From Haloferax prahovense DSM 18310 (GTDB lineage Archaea; Halobacteriota; Halobacteria; Halobacteriales; Haloferacaceae): a stretch of DNA of 42,952 nt. Positions 1-7,321 of this stretch are shown one piece after another (position 1 is the first letter of the stretch; each line of letters starts with the position of its first letter). The stretch spans positions 232 through 43,183 of the forward strand of contig NZ_AOLG01000056.1 of NCBI RefSeq assembly GCF_000336815.1, given 5' to 3'. The translations under genes were made by a program, and so were the position numbers. Under the pieces are notes generated by a model, which was given only the letters and a program-made list of their open reading frames with translations, made no database searches and was not told where the DNA came from.

Positions 1-95
1 AGGTCCTGGTCGGCGGTCGTGAGGTCGTACGTCGTGGAGTCGCGAGTTGCCGTGAGACAGCGCTCTCCCGACACCTCAAGCTGGTGGTACTGCAT
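1..95 (-). CDS. 5' end of a gene cut by the window edge; possible FAH-family protein
   Basis: An open minus-strand frame starts at an ATG at 95-93 and runs off the left edge after 31 codons. The visible N-terminus begins MQYHQLEVSGERC and continues with a TYDLTTAD stretch. A short N-terminal domain of this style (tyrosine-rich start, then a 'YDLT' strand) is typical of haloarchaeal fumarylacetoacetate-hydrolase-fold enzymes of sugar-acid catabolism, but too little is present to assign function. The decayed KDPG aldolase at 838-1077 would fit a sugar-acid neighbourhood. An AT-rich stretch just upstream (about 107-131) could hold its promoter. The coding call is moderate; the family is a guess. 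Confidence 0.45.
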   Translation of the reverse strand, partial: MQYHQLEVSGERCLTATRDSTTYDLTTADQD

Positions 96-837
96 TCGAA
101 TCCTGGTTTATAACCAAATCTAATAAAATTATGTTCTGTGGTGTCTTGCACCACACGTTGTCTCCGCAGTCCGGGGGACGAACGCTCACGTTCTGAATCA
201 CAGAATAAATTTGTCCCGAGTCATCGGCTCGGCGGAACCACCTGCAACGAACTGGCAGAAAATGTCGGCTGATGCTGAAAACTGCAGTTTCGTTGCACAT
301 CCGTAAACGCGAAATCGGCTATGGATGTTAGAACGAGCATACACACTCTCTCTCCCATCGGATGGCGTGGGGCTGTTAGCCGTGTCTGTGTTCGGATATC
401 GTTGGTTCGCGCCGTTTATCGAACCGAACACCGGTGGTTAGAACTTGATAAGACATTCTTGATTTCAGAATGAAGTGTCCCGAAACCACGCTGATCTCCT
501 CCGTGGCAGGTCTGAATGACTCCGTTTCTGAACCAAACCATTACAATCGTAGTATTGTACGAGAAGTCTCGTTCGAACTCACAACTGGCCGTGAAGAGCC
601 TATAGAGGACCGAAAACTCCACTTTTTAAACGACGTTCTCTAGTTTGGAACACAATCTCGAATATCGGTGTCTGTCTGTCGACGGTCGAATCACGGATCA
701 CCCTACGTGCCCCGAAGGGAACGTTCCACTTGAGAGCCAATGGTGGCCTGTGTAAATTCGGCGACGAAGGACGCGGGGCCGAAGTCGGTAGCCAAGTGCG
801 CGGTCCGAACTGTGTGCCTGTGCCGTTGAGTTACAGC
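96..837. other. Gene-free spacer with one long palindrome
   Basis: I find no convincing gene here. Frames are short, lack the acidic haloarchaeal composition and resemble no family I know. A perfect inverted repeat, TACAATCGTAGTATTGTA, lies at 542-559; it belongs to the TTACA-N10-TGTAA type found at 3037-3085 and 37812-37831. The DNA is less GC-rich than the coding regions. It may be old mobile-element or gene debris, but no transposase motif or terminal repeat could be recognised. Confidence 0.5.
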
Positions 838-1077
838 CCACTTGAGGGTGGCCACCGCGGGGACCGTCTTCGACGCGGCGACGGCGCGGACATGGTGAAA
901 GTGTTCCCCACCGGCACGCTCGGACCGGGGTTCGTCTCGGCGCTCGGTGGTCCCCTCGGCCACATCCCGACCGTCCCGACCGGCGGGGTCGGACTGGACA
1001 ACGTCGGCGAGTTCGGCGTTATCGAAGCGAACGCCCGCGCGTTCAGCGCGGCCGTCGAGGCCGCCCGAACCAAGTAA
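838..1077 (+). pseudogene. Decayed KDPG/KHG aldolase (bacterial type)
   Basis: The bacterial-type 2-keto-3-deoxy-(6-phospho)gluconate aldolase cleaves KDPG to pyruvate and glyceraldehyde 3-phosphate. Two diagnostic pieces survive in different frames. At 851-886 one frame reads ATAGTVFDAATA, matching the family's AGTVLDAxTA strand. From 883 another frame reads GADMVKVFPTGTLGP, then GPLGHIPTVPTGGV, then NARAFSAAVEAARTK to a stop at 1077. VKVFP contains the Schiff-base lysine and PTGGV is the phosphate-binding segment. The middle of the barrel is missing at the frame change, and the 'AAGAxAVGVGSALV' segment expected after LDNVGEF is also missing. The gene therefore carries a frameshift with deletion plus a second deletion and cannot encode a working enzyme. 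No intact copy lies in the window. Confidence 0.75.
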
Positions 1078-1351
1078 ATTCGGCCGGTTTCGAGGCCGTG
1101 CTTCGTTACTGCCTCGTCGGTGCGTCACGTTCGACTACAGTGGGTGCGACCGAGTTGCAGGGTATATCGACTGACACCTCTTCCATCTGCGGGTGAGGGA
1201 ATTCCGACCGTGTTTGAGATATCACGGGTTGCAGTCTCTCTCCTGTTCGTGCCACCCAACCTGTGTTGGTGTCGTCCGAGGTGCAGGGAGGGCTCTCGAT
1301 GGGTCTCTGCCCCATCTGAATTGTATATCTGTAGAAATATTGTAGCGCCAT

Positions 1352-1396
1352 TCAGAAAATCTGAATATTCTAAATAATCTGGATTCCCTAAACAAT
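1352..1396. repeat. Five 9-bp degenerate direct repeats
   Basis: Five consecutive 9-mers fit one pattern: TCAGAAAAT, CTGAATATT, CTAAATAAT, CTGGATTCC, CTAAACAAT. The consensus is about CTGAATAAT. The surrounding 1320-1490 is AT-rich and gene-free. The same 9-bp periodic pattern forms the much longer array at 42126-42797 at the other end of the window. Possible roles are protein-binding iterons, a partition-type site or a simple minisatellite; none is established. Confidence 0.6.
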
Positions 1397-1655
1397 TTTG
1401 TATAGTGTGGCCCCACCGAGATTATAGCTTCATCGTGTTATTTCCATGTTCTATCTAGGACTAACTATTAATTTTTGGAAATCAATACAACTCAATCAGT
1501 TCGATTCGCCATCCGACTAGGAATCTTCCCCGAACTGTTATTGCATATTTTGAGCACAATCTGATGCGTGCCTTCGGAAGCGACCGTCCAAATTCTGACG
1601 TCGGCCGTCCTCGTCGGCAACGGTCTCCGACCCCGCACGTAACCGTCTCCGATAC

Positions 1656-1663
1656 TATTTATA
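1656..1663 (+). promoter_or_regulatory. TATA-like box for the leader ORF / AEC carrier
   Basis: TATTTATA, within an ACTATTTATACC context, is a good haloarchaeal TATA box. It lies about 26 nt before an ATG at 1686, the usual distance for a leaderless transcript, and about 100 nt before the carrier's ATG at 1763. Transcription would therefore begin at or near the small ORF at 1686-1772. Confidence 0.5.
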
Positions 1664-1685
1664 CCAGAAGCAATATGGAAGTGAC

Positions 1686-1772
1686 ATGAGCCGACAGCGA
1701 CAGCGCAGAGTCTCAGTCGACCCCGTCCGACCGCCGAACCGACCCTCCTCGGGGGGCCAACTATGTCGTTGA
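1686..1772 (+). CDS. Putative 28-residue leader ORF overlapping the AEC carrier start
   Basis: An ATG at 1686 opens a 28-codon frame (basic start MSRQRQRRVSV, end GGQLCR) whose stop at 1770-1772 lies just inside the carrier gene starting at 1763. The ATG is at leaderless distance from the TATA box at 1656. A G-rich run at 1751-1756, just before the carrier ATG, could serve as a ribosome-binding site. This arrangement suits translational coupling or a regulatory upstream ORF. The peptide resembles nothing I know; its arginine and proline richness is unlike neighbouring proteins, so it may act only through being translated. It could also be chance. Confidence 0.35.
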   Translation: MSRQRQRRVSVDPVRPPNRPSSGGQLCR

Positions 1773-2716
1773 CGGGGGCGTTCACGAACGCGATTCTCCC
1801 GATTCTCGGCGTCGCCGTCGTCGGCTATCTCCTAGCACGAACGACGGACATCGACGTCGGGCCGATAAACACGCTCGGATTGTACGTTCTCATCCCGGCG
1901 TTGGCGTTCCACAGCATCGCCACGACGACCCTGGACGGCGGTGAAGTGCTCAAACTCGGCGTCGGCGTCGTCGGCTACGCGCTCCTCATGATTGCTATCG
2001 CGTGGGGCGTCGGCCGGCTCGCGGGCGAGTCGGGGCCGCTCCTCGGCGCGCTCATGCTGGCGGCGGCGTTCCCGAACTCGGGCTTCGTCGGCATCCCGCT
2101 GTCCGGGTTCGCGTTCGGCGAGGTCGGACGAACGACCGCCGTCATCTACCTCACCATCCAGAACCTCGTGGTCTACACTCTCGGCGTCTACATCGCGTCC
2201 AACGGCTCCGACAGCGGAGTTCTCGACGCAGTCACGGAGATATTCCGTCTCCCTCTCCTGTACGCCATCATCGCCGGCGTCATCGCCCGCGCGCTCGGTC
2301 TCGTCCCGCCGGCCGATTCGGCGCTCATGGAGACCGTCGGACTCGTCGGCGACGCGTCGATTCCGGTCATGTTGCTCATCCTCGGCATCCAGCTGGCGGA
2401 GACCAACGTGTCCGTGATATCGCGGTCGCTCGCGCCGACGGCGCTGAAACTCGTCGTCGCGCCGCTCGTCGGGTTCGGACTCGCGCTCGCGTTGGGGTTC
2501 AGCGACCCGACCGTCGCGAAGGTGTTCGTCCTTGAGTGTGCCACTCCCGCCGCGGTCATCCCGCTGGCGCTCACCATCGAGTACGCCGACGAGACGGCGG
2601 TCGACGGTATCACCGCCCCCGAGTACCTCAGCACGACCATCTTTACGACCACCGTCGCCAGCGTCGCCGTCCTGACCGTTCTCGTGGCGGTCTTGCAGGC
2701 GGGGGCGCTGTTCTGA
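1763..2716 (+). CDS. AEC-family transporter (auxin efflux carrier / malate permease type)
   Basis: This 317-residue membrane protein belongs to the AEC family (PF03547), secondary carriers for organic anions such as malate and malonate. It shows the family's layout of about ten membrane segments in two halves. The start MSLTGAFTNAILPILGVAVVGYLLA is followed by the first half, with FPNSGFVGIPL near residues 108-118, a classic AEC helix break. The second half has GDASIPVMLLILGIQLA (about 198-214), the matching motif of the repeat. It ends in a hydrophobic helix without a tail, which is normal length for the family. The substrate cannot be read from sequence. Malate synthase and organic-acid genes elsewhere in the window make a dicarboxylate plausible but unproven. 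It is monocistronic apart from the possible leader ORF. Confidence 0.88.
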   Translation: MSLTGAFTNAILPILGVAVVGYLLARTTDIDVGPINTLGLYVLIPALAFHSIATTTLDGGEVLKLGVGVVGYALLMIAIAWGVGRLAGESGPLLGALMLAAAFPNSGFVGIPLSGFAFGEVGRTTAVIYLTIQNLVVYTLGVYIASNGSDSGVLDAVTEIFRLPLLYAIIAGVIARALGLVPPADSALMETVGLVGDASIPVMLLILGIQLAETNVSVISRSLAPTALKLVVAPLVGFGLALALGFSDPTVAKVFVLECATPAAVIPLALTIEYADETAVDGITAPEYLSTTIFTTTVASVAVLTVLVAVLQAGALF

Positions 2717-3036
2717 GTAACCTCGGGACGGCGGTATTCGGGCCCGTTATCGACGAACGCTCTAGATTCACATTTCGAAAGCACCGTTTCTGATACCCGG
2801 TCCACTTCTCGCGTGAACCTCGAACAAGGGTCTCGCGGCGCACCACGGAGTCGCGCTGGTTGTTGTCTCGTAAACGCGGCGAGCCGTAGCGGCAGTCGCT
2901 TCTCAGGTGGGTGTCAGGAGAGTGCCAGCGCCACGAATCCGCTCGACACTACGCGGGACGGTACAGCGTAGAACCGACTGGTGACCCCACTGCGGTCTTC
3001 TCCACGTCTCGTAAACTGCGAACGATGGCACACTGA

Positions 3037-3085
3037 ATTACAATCATATGACTGTAATGGGATTGTTACAGATATACGCCTGTAA
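3037..3085. promoter_or_regulatory. Two TTACA-N10-TGTAA operator-like palindromes
   Basis: The first is TTACA(N10)TGTAA at 3038-3057, extended by one further base pair to ATTACA...TGTAAT with a CATATG core. The second is TTACA(N10)TGTAA at 3066-3085, extended inward to TTACAG(N8)CTGTAA. Their centres are 28 bp apart, close to three helical turns, so two dimers could sit nearly on the same face of the DNA. Identical half-site spacing recurs at 37812-37831 and nearly at 541-560. No gene starts immediately beside this pair, so the target may be the weak minus-strand frame at 3346 or a gene now lost. Confidence 0.5.
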
Positions 3086-3205
3086 TCTCGACTGAATATG
3101 CGGGTCGAGCGTCGACTCCGAGGGACACCGCACTCGCGTTTGTACGCCTCCATTCTCGATATGAAAATGAGTGTTTAGCGGCCGCCCCGCTCGTCACCAC
3201 GCGAC

Positions 3206-3346
3206 TCACTCTCGATACGAGAACGACGGTCGTGTTACCGGTCGTAATCCGCATCGCCCGCGTGAGGCGAACAGTCTCCCGGGCTCAACGAGGCGGATAA
3301 TCTCCTGTACCTCGGCCTGATTACGCTCGGTCTCGGGGGCGTTCAT
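3206..3346 (-). pseudogene. Short minus-strand frame, possibly the relic of a gene start
   Basis: An ATG at 3346 begins a 46-codon frame whose first half (MNAPETERNQAEVQEIIRL) reads like a real acidic haloarchaeal protein start, preceded by a GGTGA element 9 nt upstream and an AT-rich promoter-like block at 3389-3413. After about 30 residues the composition becomes arginine- and serine-rich and a stop follows, as expected after a frameshift or truncation. I do not recognise the family. It could be a chance frame. Confidence 0.25.
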
Positions 3347-3644
3347 GGTTCGGTCACCGGTGGGGACGTTCACGCTCTGCTCGGCGATTATATTGATGTA
3401 TTAATAATTTACAACACGCAAACGGAGTGGTCCGGCCACGCGGGTACTGACGGTTCGAATCGGAGTGAATCGGCGTTTGAGGCTATCTATTGCCGGTTCT
3501 GTAGCGAAACTCGCTCATTTCGGCCCCACACCGTCGTTTTCCTCTCGAAAATGCTTGGGGCCCTCGTTGGCGCTCGGCGGGCTCTCTGACCGCGTTCCGA
3601 CCACCAAAATATTTAATAATTGATACTGTTTGACTCAACACGTC

Positions 3645-4055
3645 ATGGTATCCGAAAAGCGGTTCGTCCAGGCGGACGACGTAGAGACGATTCAATTGGA
3701 CTGGGGCACGCTGAAGTGGATGAACACACCCGAGGTCACCGGCTCCGAGGGGTTCAGCGCCGGCGTCGTGTTGCTCGAACCCGGGAAGGGCCACGAGCGA
3801 CACACCCACCCTGATAGCGAGGAGATACTGTACATCCTCGGCGGCGAGGGCGAACAGACCATCGAGGACGAGACCCGGACGGTCGGCGCGGGCGACATGG
3901 TTCACATCCCCAGTGGCGTCGAACACAGCACCATCAACACCTCGTGGGAGCCGCTTCGGTTCCTCGCTGTGTACTGCCCGCCCGGCCCGGAAGCCGTGAT
4001 TCGCGAGGACGACGACGCGACGGTCTTCCCGCCCGGCGAGTTCCCGGACAACTGA
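3645..4055 (+). CDS. Single-domain cupin protein
   Basis: This 136-residue protein is a small cupin (double-stranded beta-helix). Motif 1 is GHERHTHPDSEEILYILGG, giving the two histidines and the glutamate of the metal site. Motif 2 is GDMVHIPSGVEHSTIN, giving the third histidine. Such cupins are usually sugar or acid isomerases, dioxygenase-like enzymes or ligand sensors; the reaction is unknown. I chose the ATG at 3645 over an in-frame TTG at 3630 because the TATA-like box at 3607-3620 puts transcription start at the ATG, implying a leaderless mRNA. The next gene encodes a PEP-hydrolase-family TIM barrel, and small cupins are plausible companions of such catabolic sets. Confidence 0.85.
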   Translation: MVSEKRFVQADDVETIQLDWGTLKWMNTPEVTGSEGFSAGVVLLEPGKGHERHTHPDSEEILYILGGEGEQTIEDETRTVGAGDMVHIPSGVEHSTINTSWEPLRFLAVYCPPGPEAVIREDDDATVFPPGEFPDN

Positions 4056-4174
4056 TTCGCGCGGACGAGCGACTTCGTATCGACGCCGTTTCGGTCGGGT
4101 CGCTCGCCCGACGCCCGGCCGCCGGTCGATTCTTCCGAAATATTAAAGTCGTATGCGATGGCCTGTCAACTCGG

Positions 4175-5008
4175 ATGAAGTATACTCGTGCTGAATCACT
4201 CGACCGTATCGAATCCACGATCGAATCCGGCGACCCCGTCATCGGCGCCGGTGCCGGAACCGGCATCTCCGCGAAGTTCGCGGAACGCGGCGGCGTCGAC
4301 CTGCTCATCATCTACAACTCGGGGCGCTACCGGATGAACGGTCGGGGCTCGCTGGCCGGTCTCCTGCCGTACGGCGACGCCAACGAAATCGTCGTCGAGA
4401 TGGGCCACGAGGTCATCCCGGTCGTCGAAGACACGCCGGTGCTCGCCGGCGTCAACGGGACCGACCCCTTCCGCGAGATGAGCGTGTTCATCGAAGACCT
4501 GCGCCGTCGCGGCTTCTCCGGCGTCCAGAACTTCCCGACCGTCGGACTCATCGACGAGGACAGCAGCTACCGGAAGAACCTCGAAGAGACCGGCATGGGC
4601 TACGACAAGGAGGTCGAGATGATTCGCGAGGCGAACGAGCAGGGTATGCTGACGTGCCCGTACGTCTTCACCGAAGAGCAGGCCAAAGCGATGACCGAGG
4701 CCGGTGCCGACGTCATCGTCTCCCACATGGGGCTGACGACCTCCGGCGACATCGGCGCGGAGACGGCGCTCGACCTCGACGACGCGGCCGAGCGCGTGCA
4801 GGCGCACCACGACGCCGCCAAGTCGATCCGTGACGACGTTCACGTCATCTGCCACGGCGGCCCCATCGCGTGGCCTGACGACGCGGAGTACGTCCTCAAC
4901 AACACCGAGGGCGTCGTCGGCTTCTTCGGCGCGTCGAGCATCGAGCGCCTCGCCACGGAGGAGGCCATCGAGAATCAAGCGCGCAAGTTCAAGGAAATCG
5001 ACTTCTGA
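4175..5008 (+). CDS. Phosphoenolpyruvate-hydrolase-family TIM-barrel protein (PF09370 type)
   Basis: This 277-residue protein matches the 'PEP hydrolase' TIM-barrel family, which forms the C-terminal half of tomato Tm-1-type proteins and is a separate gene in many microbes. Landmarks are GAGAGTGISAKFAERGGVDLL near the start, YNSGRYRMNGRGSLAGLLPYGDAN (about 50-73), GVQNFPTVGLIDE (about 120-132), VSHMGLTTSGDIGA (about 185-198) and CHGGPIAWPDDAEYVL (about 227-242), the usual glycine-rich loops at strand ends. The true enzymatic activity of the family is poorly defined. The ATG at 4175 is preferred over longer in-frame starts: a TATA-like GAAATATTAAAG at 4137-4148 sits about 30 nt upstream. Its presumed partner, the Tm-1-like protein, is encoded at 12033-13244 beyond an ABC transporter. 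Confidence 0.88.
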   Translation: MKYTRAESLDRIESTIESGDPVIGAGAGTGISAKFAERGGVDLLIIYNSGRYRMNGRGSLAGLLPYGDANEIVVEMGHEVIPVVEDTPVLAGVNGTDPFREMSVFIEDLRRRGFSGVQNFPTVGLIDEDSSYRKNLEETGMGYDKEVEMIREANEQGMLTCPYVFTEEQAKAMTEAGADVIVSHMGLTTSGDIGAETALDLDDAAERVQAHHDAAKSIRDDVHVICHGGPIAWPDDAEYVLNNTEGVVGFFGASSIERLATEEAIENQARKFKEIDF

Positions 5009-5092
5009 GGGCTTTCGAGACGTTCTCGTTCGAGCGATTGCTACCGCTGCGGTGACTAGGTCGTCGCGGAGGCGGTCTCGCGTACAGTCGGA

Positions 5093-6355
5093 CTACTCGA
5101 CCGCGTACACCTTCGCGTCGGTTCCACCGAAGTACAGTCGCCCGTCGACGAGCGCCGGGCTGGACCCGACGCCCCGCCCGTCGATTTCCATGAACCACTC
5201 TTCTTGCCCGTCGGTCGTGATGGCGTGGACGCCGACCCCGTCGCCGTCCGACTGCCGGTGCGTCCCGACGTAGAGCGTGTCCTCCGTCAGGACGGGACTG
5301 CTCCCGACCTCCAGCGCGGGCGTCTCGAAGCTCCAGTTCTCGGCGCCGCTCTCGCGGTCGAAGCGGAACACCTTCGCGTGGTTCGTCGTCGGGTCGTCGA
5401 GCGTGTTGTACGGCGTGTGACCGACGTAGACGGCTTCCTCGCCGACCGCGACAGAGCCCGAGATGTATCGGCCCGCCGTGTCGGCGAGCCACTCTCGCTC
5501 GCCCGTCGCCGCGTCGGCGGCGTGGACGTTGCCGTTCCAGTCGGTGAAGTACACGGAGCCGTAGGCGACCGCTGGGCTCGACCATATCATGTCGCGGGTC
5601 TCGTAGCGCCACTCGACCTCGCCGGTCGAGCGCGACAGCGCGTACAGCGCCTCGTCCGAGGAGCCGACGTACACGCGGTCGTCCGTGACCGCCGGACTGC
5701 TGACGACCTCGTCTCCGACCTCGTAGTGCCACTCCGTCTCGCCGGTCTCCGCGTCGAGCGCGTACACCCAGCCGCTCTCCGAGACGTTGGCCTCCTCCGC
5801 GTACCACGCGCACGCGAGGTTGTGACAGCCGACGCCGGTGTAGACCGTCCCGTCCCAGACGGTCGGGCTCCCTCGAATCAATCCGTCGAACGCTCGGGAC
5901 CAGCGTTCCTCGCCGGTCTCGGCGTCGATGGCGTACAGGTGTTTGTCGTACGACCCGATGTAGACGATACCGTCGGCGTAGGCCGGCGTCCCTTCGATTC
6001 GATGGCCCGCTTCGAAGGACCAACGGTCCTCGCCGGTCTCCGCGTCGAGCGCGTACAGGGAGCTATCGGCGCTCCCGATGTAGACGGTGTCGTCGGCGAC
6101 GATTGGGCTTCCCCAGAACGCCCCGTCGGCCTCGAAGGTCCACTCGACCGAGGGTTCCGAGTCGAGCGGGGACACGTCGCCGATGTAGCCGGTGTTGTAC
6201 CGCCCCCCGCGGAACGTCGGCCACGAGGTGACCGGTTCGGACACGGGGTGGCTCTGCGACGTAGACGCGACTGGAGGTCGCTGACACCCCGCGGCGAACG
6301 TGAGCGCGGACGAGGAGAACGCGGCGAGAAATCGTCGTCGGTTGGTCCGTTTCAT
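5093..6355 (-). CDS. Tat-exported lipoprotein with PQQ-like beta-propeller
   Basis: This 420-residue protein has a twin-arginine signal (RRRFLAAF, residues 6-13) followed by AAGC at 21-24, the haloarchaeal lipobox, so it should be a lipid-anchored extracellular protein. The mature part is a run of about eight blades with the repeated pattern SPxVxDDxVYxGSxDxxLYALDAxTGExxW, the PQQ-like/quinoprotein-alcohol-dehydrogenase propeller repeat. I see no dedicated catalytic domain, so binding, assembly or sensing is as likely as dehydrogenase activity. It is convergent with the PEP-hydrolase gene and lies downstream of the Liv-type transporter on the same strand, separated by 222 bp. Cysteines in the third blade region (VGCHNLACAWY) could form a disulfide. 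Confidence 0.85.
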   Translation of the reverse strand: MKRTNRRRFLAAFSSSALTFAAGCQRPPVASTSQSHPVSEPVTSWPTFRGGRYNTGYIGDVSPLDSEPSVEWTFEADGAFWGSPIVADDTVYIGSADSSLYALDAETGEDRWSFEAGHRIEGTPAYADGIVYIGSYDKHLYAIDAETGEERWSRAFDGLIRGSPTVWDGTVYTGVGCHNLACAWYAEEANVSESGWVYALDAETGETEWHYEVGDEVVSSPAVTDDRVYVGSSDEALYALSRSTGEVEWRYETRDMIWSSPAVAYGSVYFTDWNGNVHAADAATGEREWLADTAGRYISGSVAVGEEAVYVGHTPYNTLDDPTTNHAKVFRFDRESGAENWSFETPALEVGSSPVLTEDTLYVGTHRQSDGDGVGVHAITTDGQEEWFMEIDGRGVGSSPALVDGRLYFGGTDAKVYAVE

Positions 6356-6460
6356 GTCCCGTGTGTTCGAGTGTCACGAAATAATATTGTCGACTGACTG
6401 ACGGCGACCGGGGCGAAGAACCGACTTCGAAATGCGAGACTGAGCGCCGGGGCAGGAACC

Positions 6461-6504
6461 GGAACGAGAGCGGAACGAGAGCCTCGGAGCAAATCGGAAC
6501 GAGA
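6461..6504. repeat. Three copies of GGAACGAGA
   Basis: Exact copies lie at 6461-6469, 6472-6480 and 6496-6504 in a purine-rich strand between the end of the LivF-type gene and the start of the propeller lipoprotein gene, both on the minus strand. It may be part of a terminator/leader region or simple slippage; no function is claimed. Confidence 0.45.
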
Positions 6505-6577
6505 ACGGACCGAAACGGAAGCGAGGTGGGAGAAAAAGAGCGCGTCCGTCGCGCCGAGGGGCGCGCGTTCGGCGCGG

Positions 6578-7321
6578 TCAGACGACGAGGTACTCGTCGA
6601 GGTCTTCGGATTCGAGTTCGTCCACGGTCCCTCTGTAGACGATGTCGCCCTGGTCGAGCACGTAGCCGCGGTCCGCGATTCGGAGCGCCTCGCGGACGTT
6701 CTGTTCGATGAGGAGCACCGTCAGCCCCTGGTCGGCGATTTCCGCGACGGAGTCGCCTACCGCCTTGACGATTTGGGGGGCCAGCCCCTCGGTCGGCTCG
6801 TCCAGCAACAGCAGCTTCAGGTTCGGGAGCCTGAGCGTCCGCGCGATGGAGAGCATCTGCTGTTCGCCGCCCGAGAGCGTCCCGGCCTGTTGGGTCCGCC
6901 GCTCGTCGAGCCGCGGGAACAGGTCGTACAGCTCGTCTATCGACATCGTGCTCTCGCCGCCGCCGAGGCCGCCCCGGCGGATGGTGTTCCACCAGCCGCG
7001 GGTAATTTTCGACATCTCGAGGTTCTCCTCGACCGTCAGTTCGGAGAACAGCCGACGACCCTCGGGAACGACGCCGATGCCGCCCATGGCGATGTTGTCG
7101 GCCGGCCAGTCCGTGATGTCGTCGCCGTCGAACCGAATCGACCCGGACCGAATCGCCGGCGGTTCGGTCCCGGCGATGCTGCGGACCGTCGTCGTCTTCC
7201 CCGCGCCGTTGCGGCCGAGGAGCGTGACGACCTCGCCCTCGTCGATGCCGAGCGAGACACCGCGGAGGATGTGGCTCGGTCCGTAGTAGGCGTGCACGTC
7301 GTCGAGTTCGAGCAGGCTCAT
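6578..7321 (-). CDS. livF: Branched-chain-amino-acid-type ABC transporter ATPase (LivF type)
   Basis: This 247-residue ATPase powers a type-I ABC importer of the HAAT (hydrophobic amino acid/amide) family. Walker A is GRNGAGKTTT (about 36-45), the signature is LSGGEQQMLSIA (about 141-152), and Walker B is LLLLDEPTEGLAP (about 163-175). The start MSLLELDDVHAYYGPSHIL is characteristic of LivF. The ATG overlaps the stop of the LivG gene by 4 bp (ATGA), so the two are translationally coupled. It is the last gene of the transporter operon. The cargo of HAAT systems varies (amino acids, amides, urea, aromatic acids) and is not given by the ATPase. Confidence 0.93.
   Translation of the reverse strand: MSLLELDDVHAYYGPSHILRGVSLGIDEGEVVTLLGRNGAGKTTTVRSIAGTEPPAIRSGSIRFDGDDITDWPADNIAMGGIGVVPEGRRLFSELTVEENLEMSKITRGWWNTIRRGGLGGGESTMSIDELYDLFPRLDERRTQQAGTLSGGEQQMLSIARTLRLPNLKLLLLDEPTEGLAPQIVKAVGDSVAEIADQGLTVLLIEQNVREALRIADRGYVLDQGDIVYRGTVDELESEDLDEYLVV

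Larger units (their letters stand above)
2717..3644. other. 928-bp spacer with paired palindromes and a cupin promoter
   Basis: No intact gene is supported. It contains two TTACA-N10-TGTAA palindromes at 3038-3085, an AT-rich block at 3389-3413, a short minus-strand frame at 3206-3346 that may be gene debris, and the TATA-like box (AAATATTTAATAAT) of the cupin gene at 3607-3620. Nothing else stood out. Confidence 0.5.

Noticed and set aside
703..1128. Minus-strand frame with a protein-like stretch (FGPASFVAEFTQA) near its end
   Set aside because: Most of the frame is the reverse of the aldolase relic and is Arg-rich. The short tail is too little to call a gene remnant.
5204..6397. 397-codon plus-strand frame opposite the propeller lipoprotein
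   Set aside because: Its repeats mirror the propeller blades on the coding strand; it has no signal peptide or motif.
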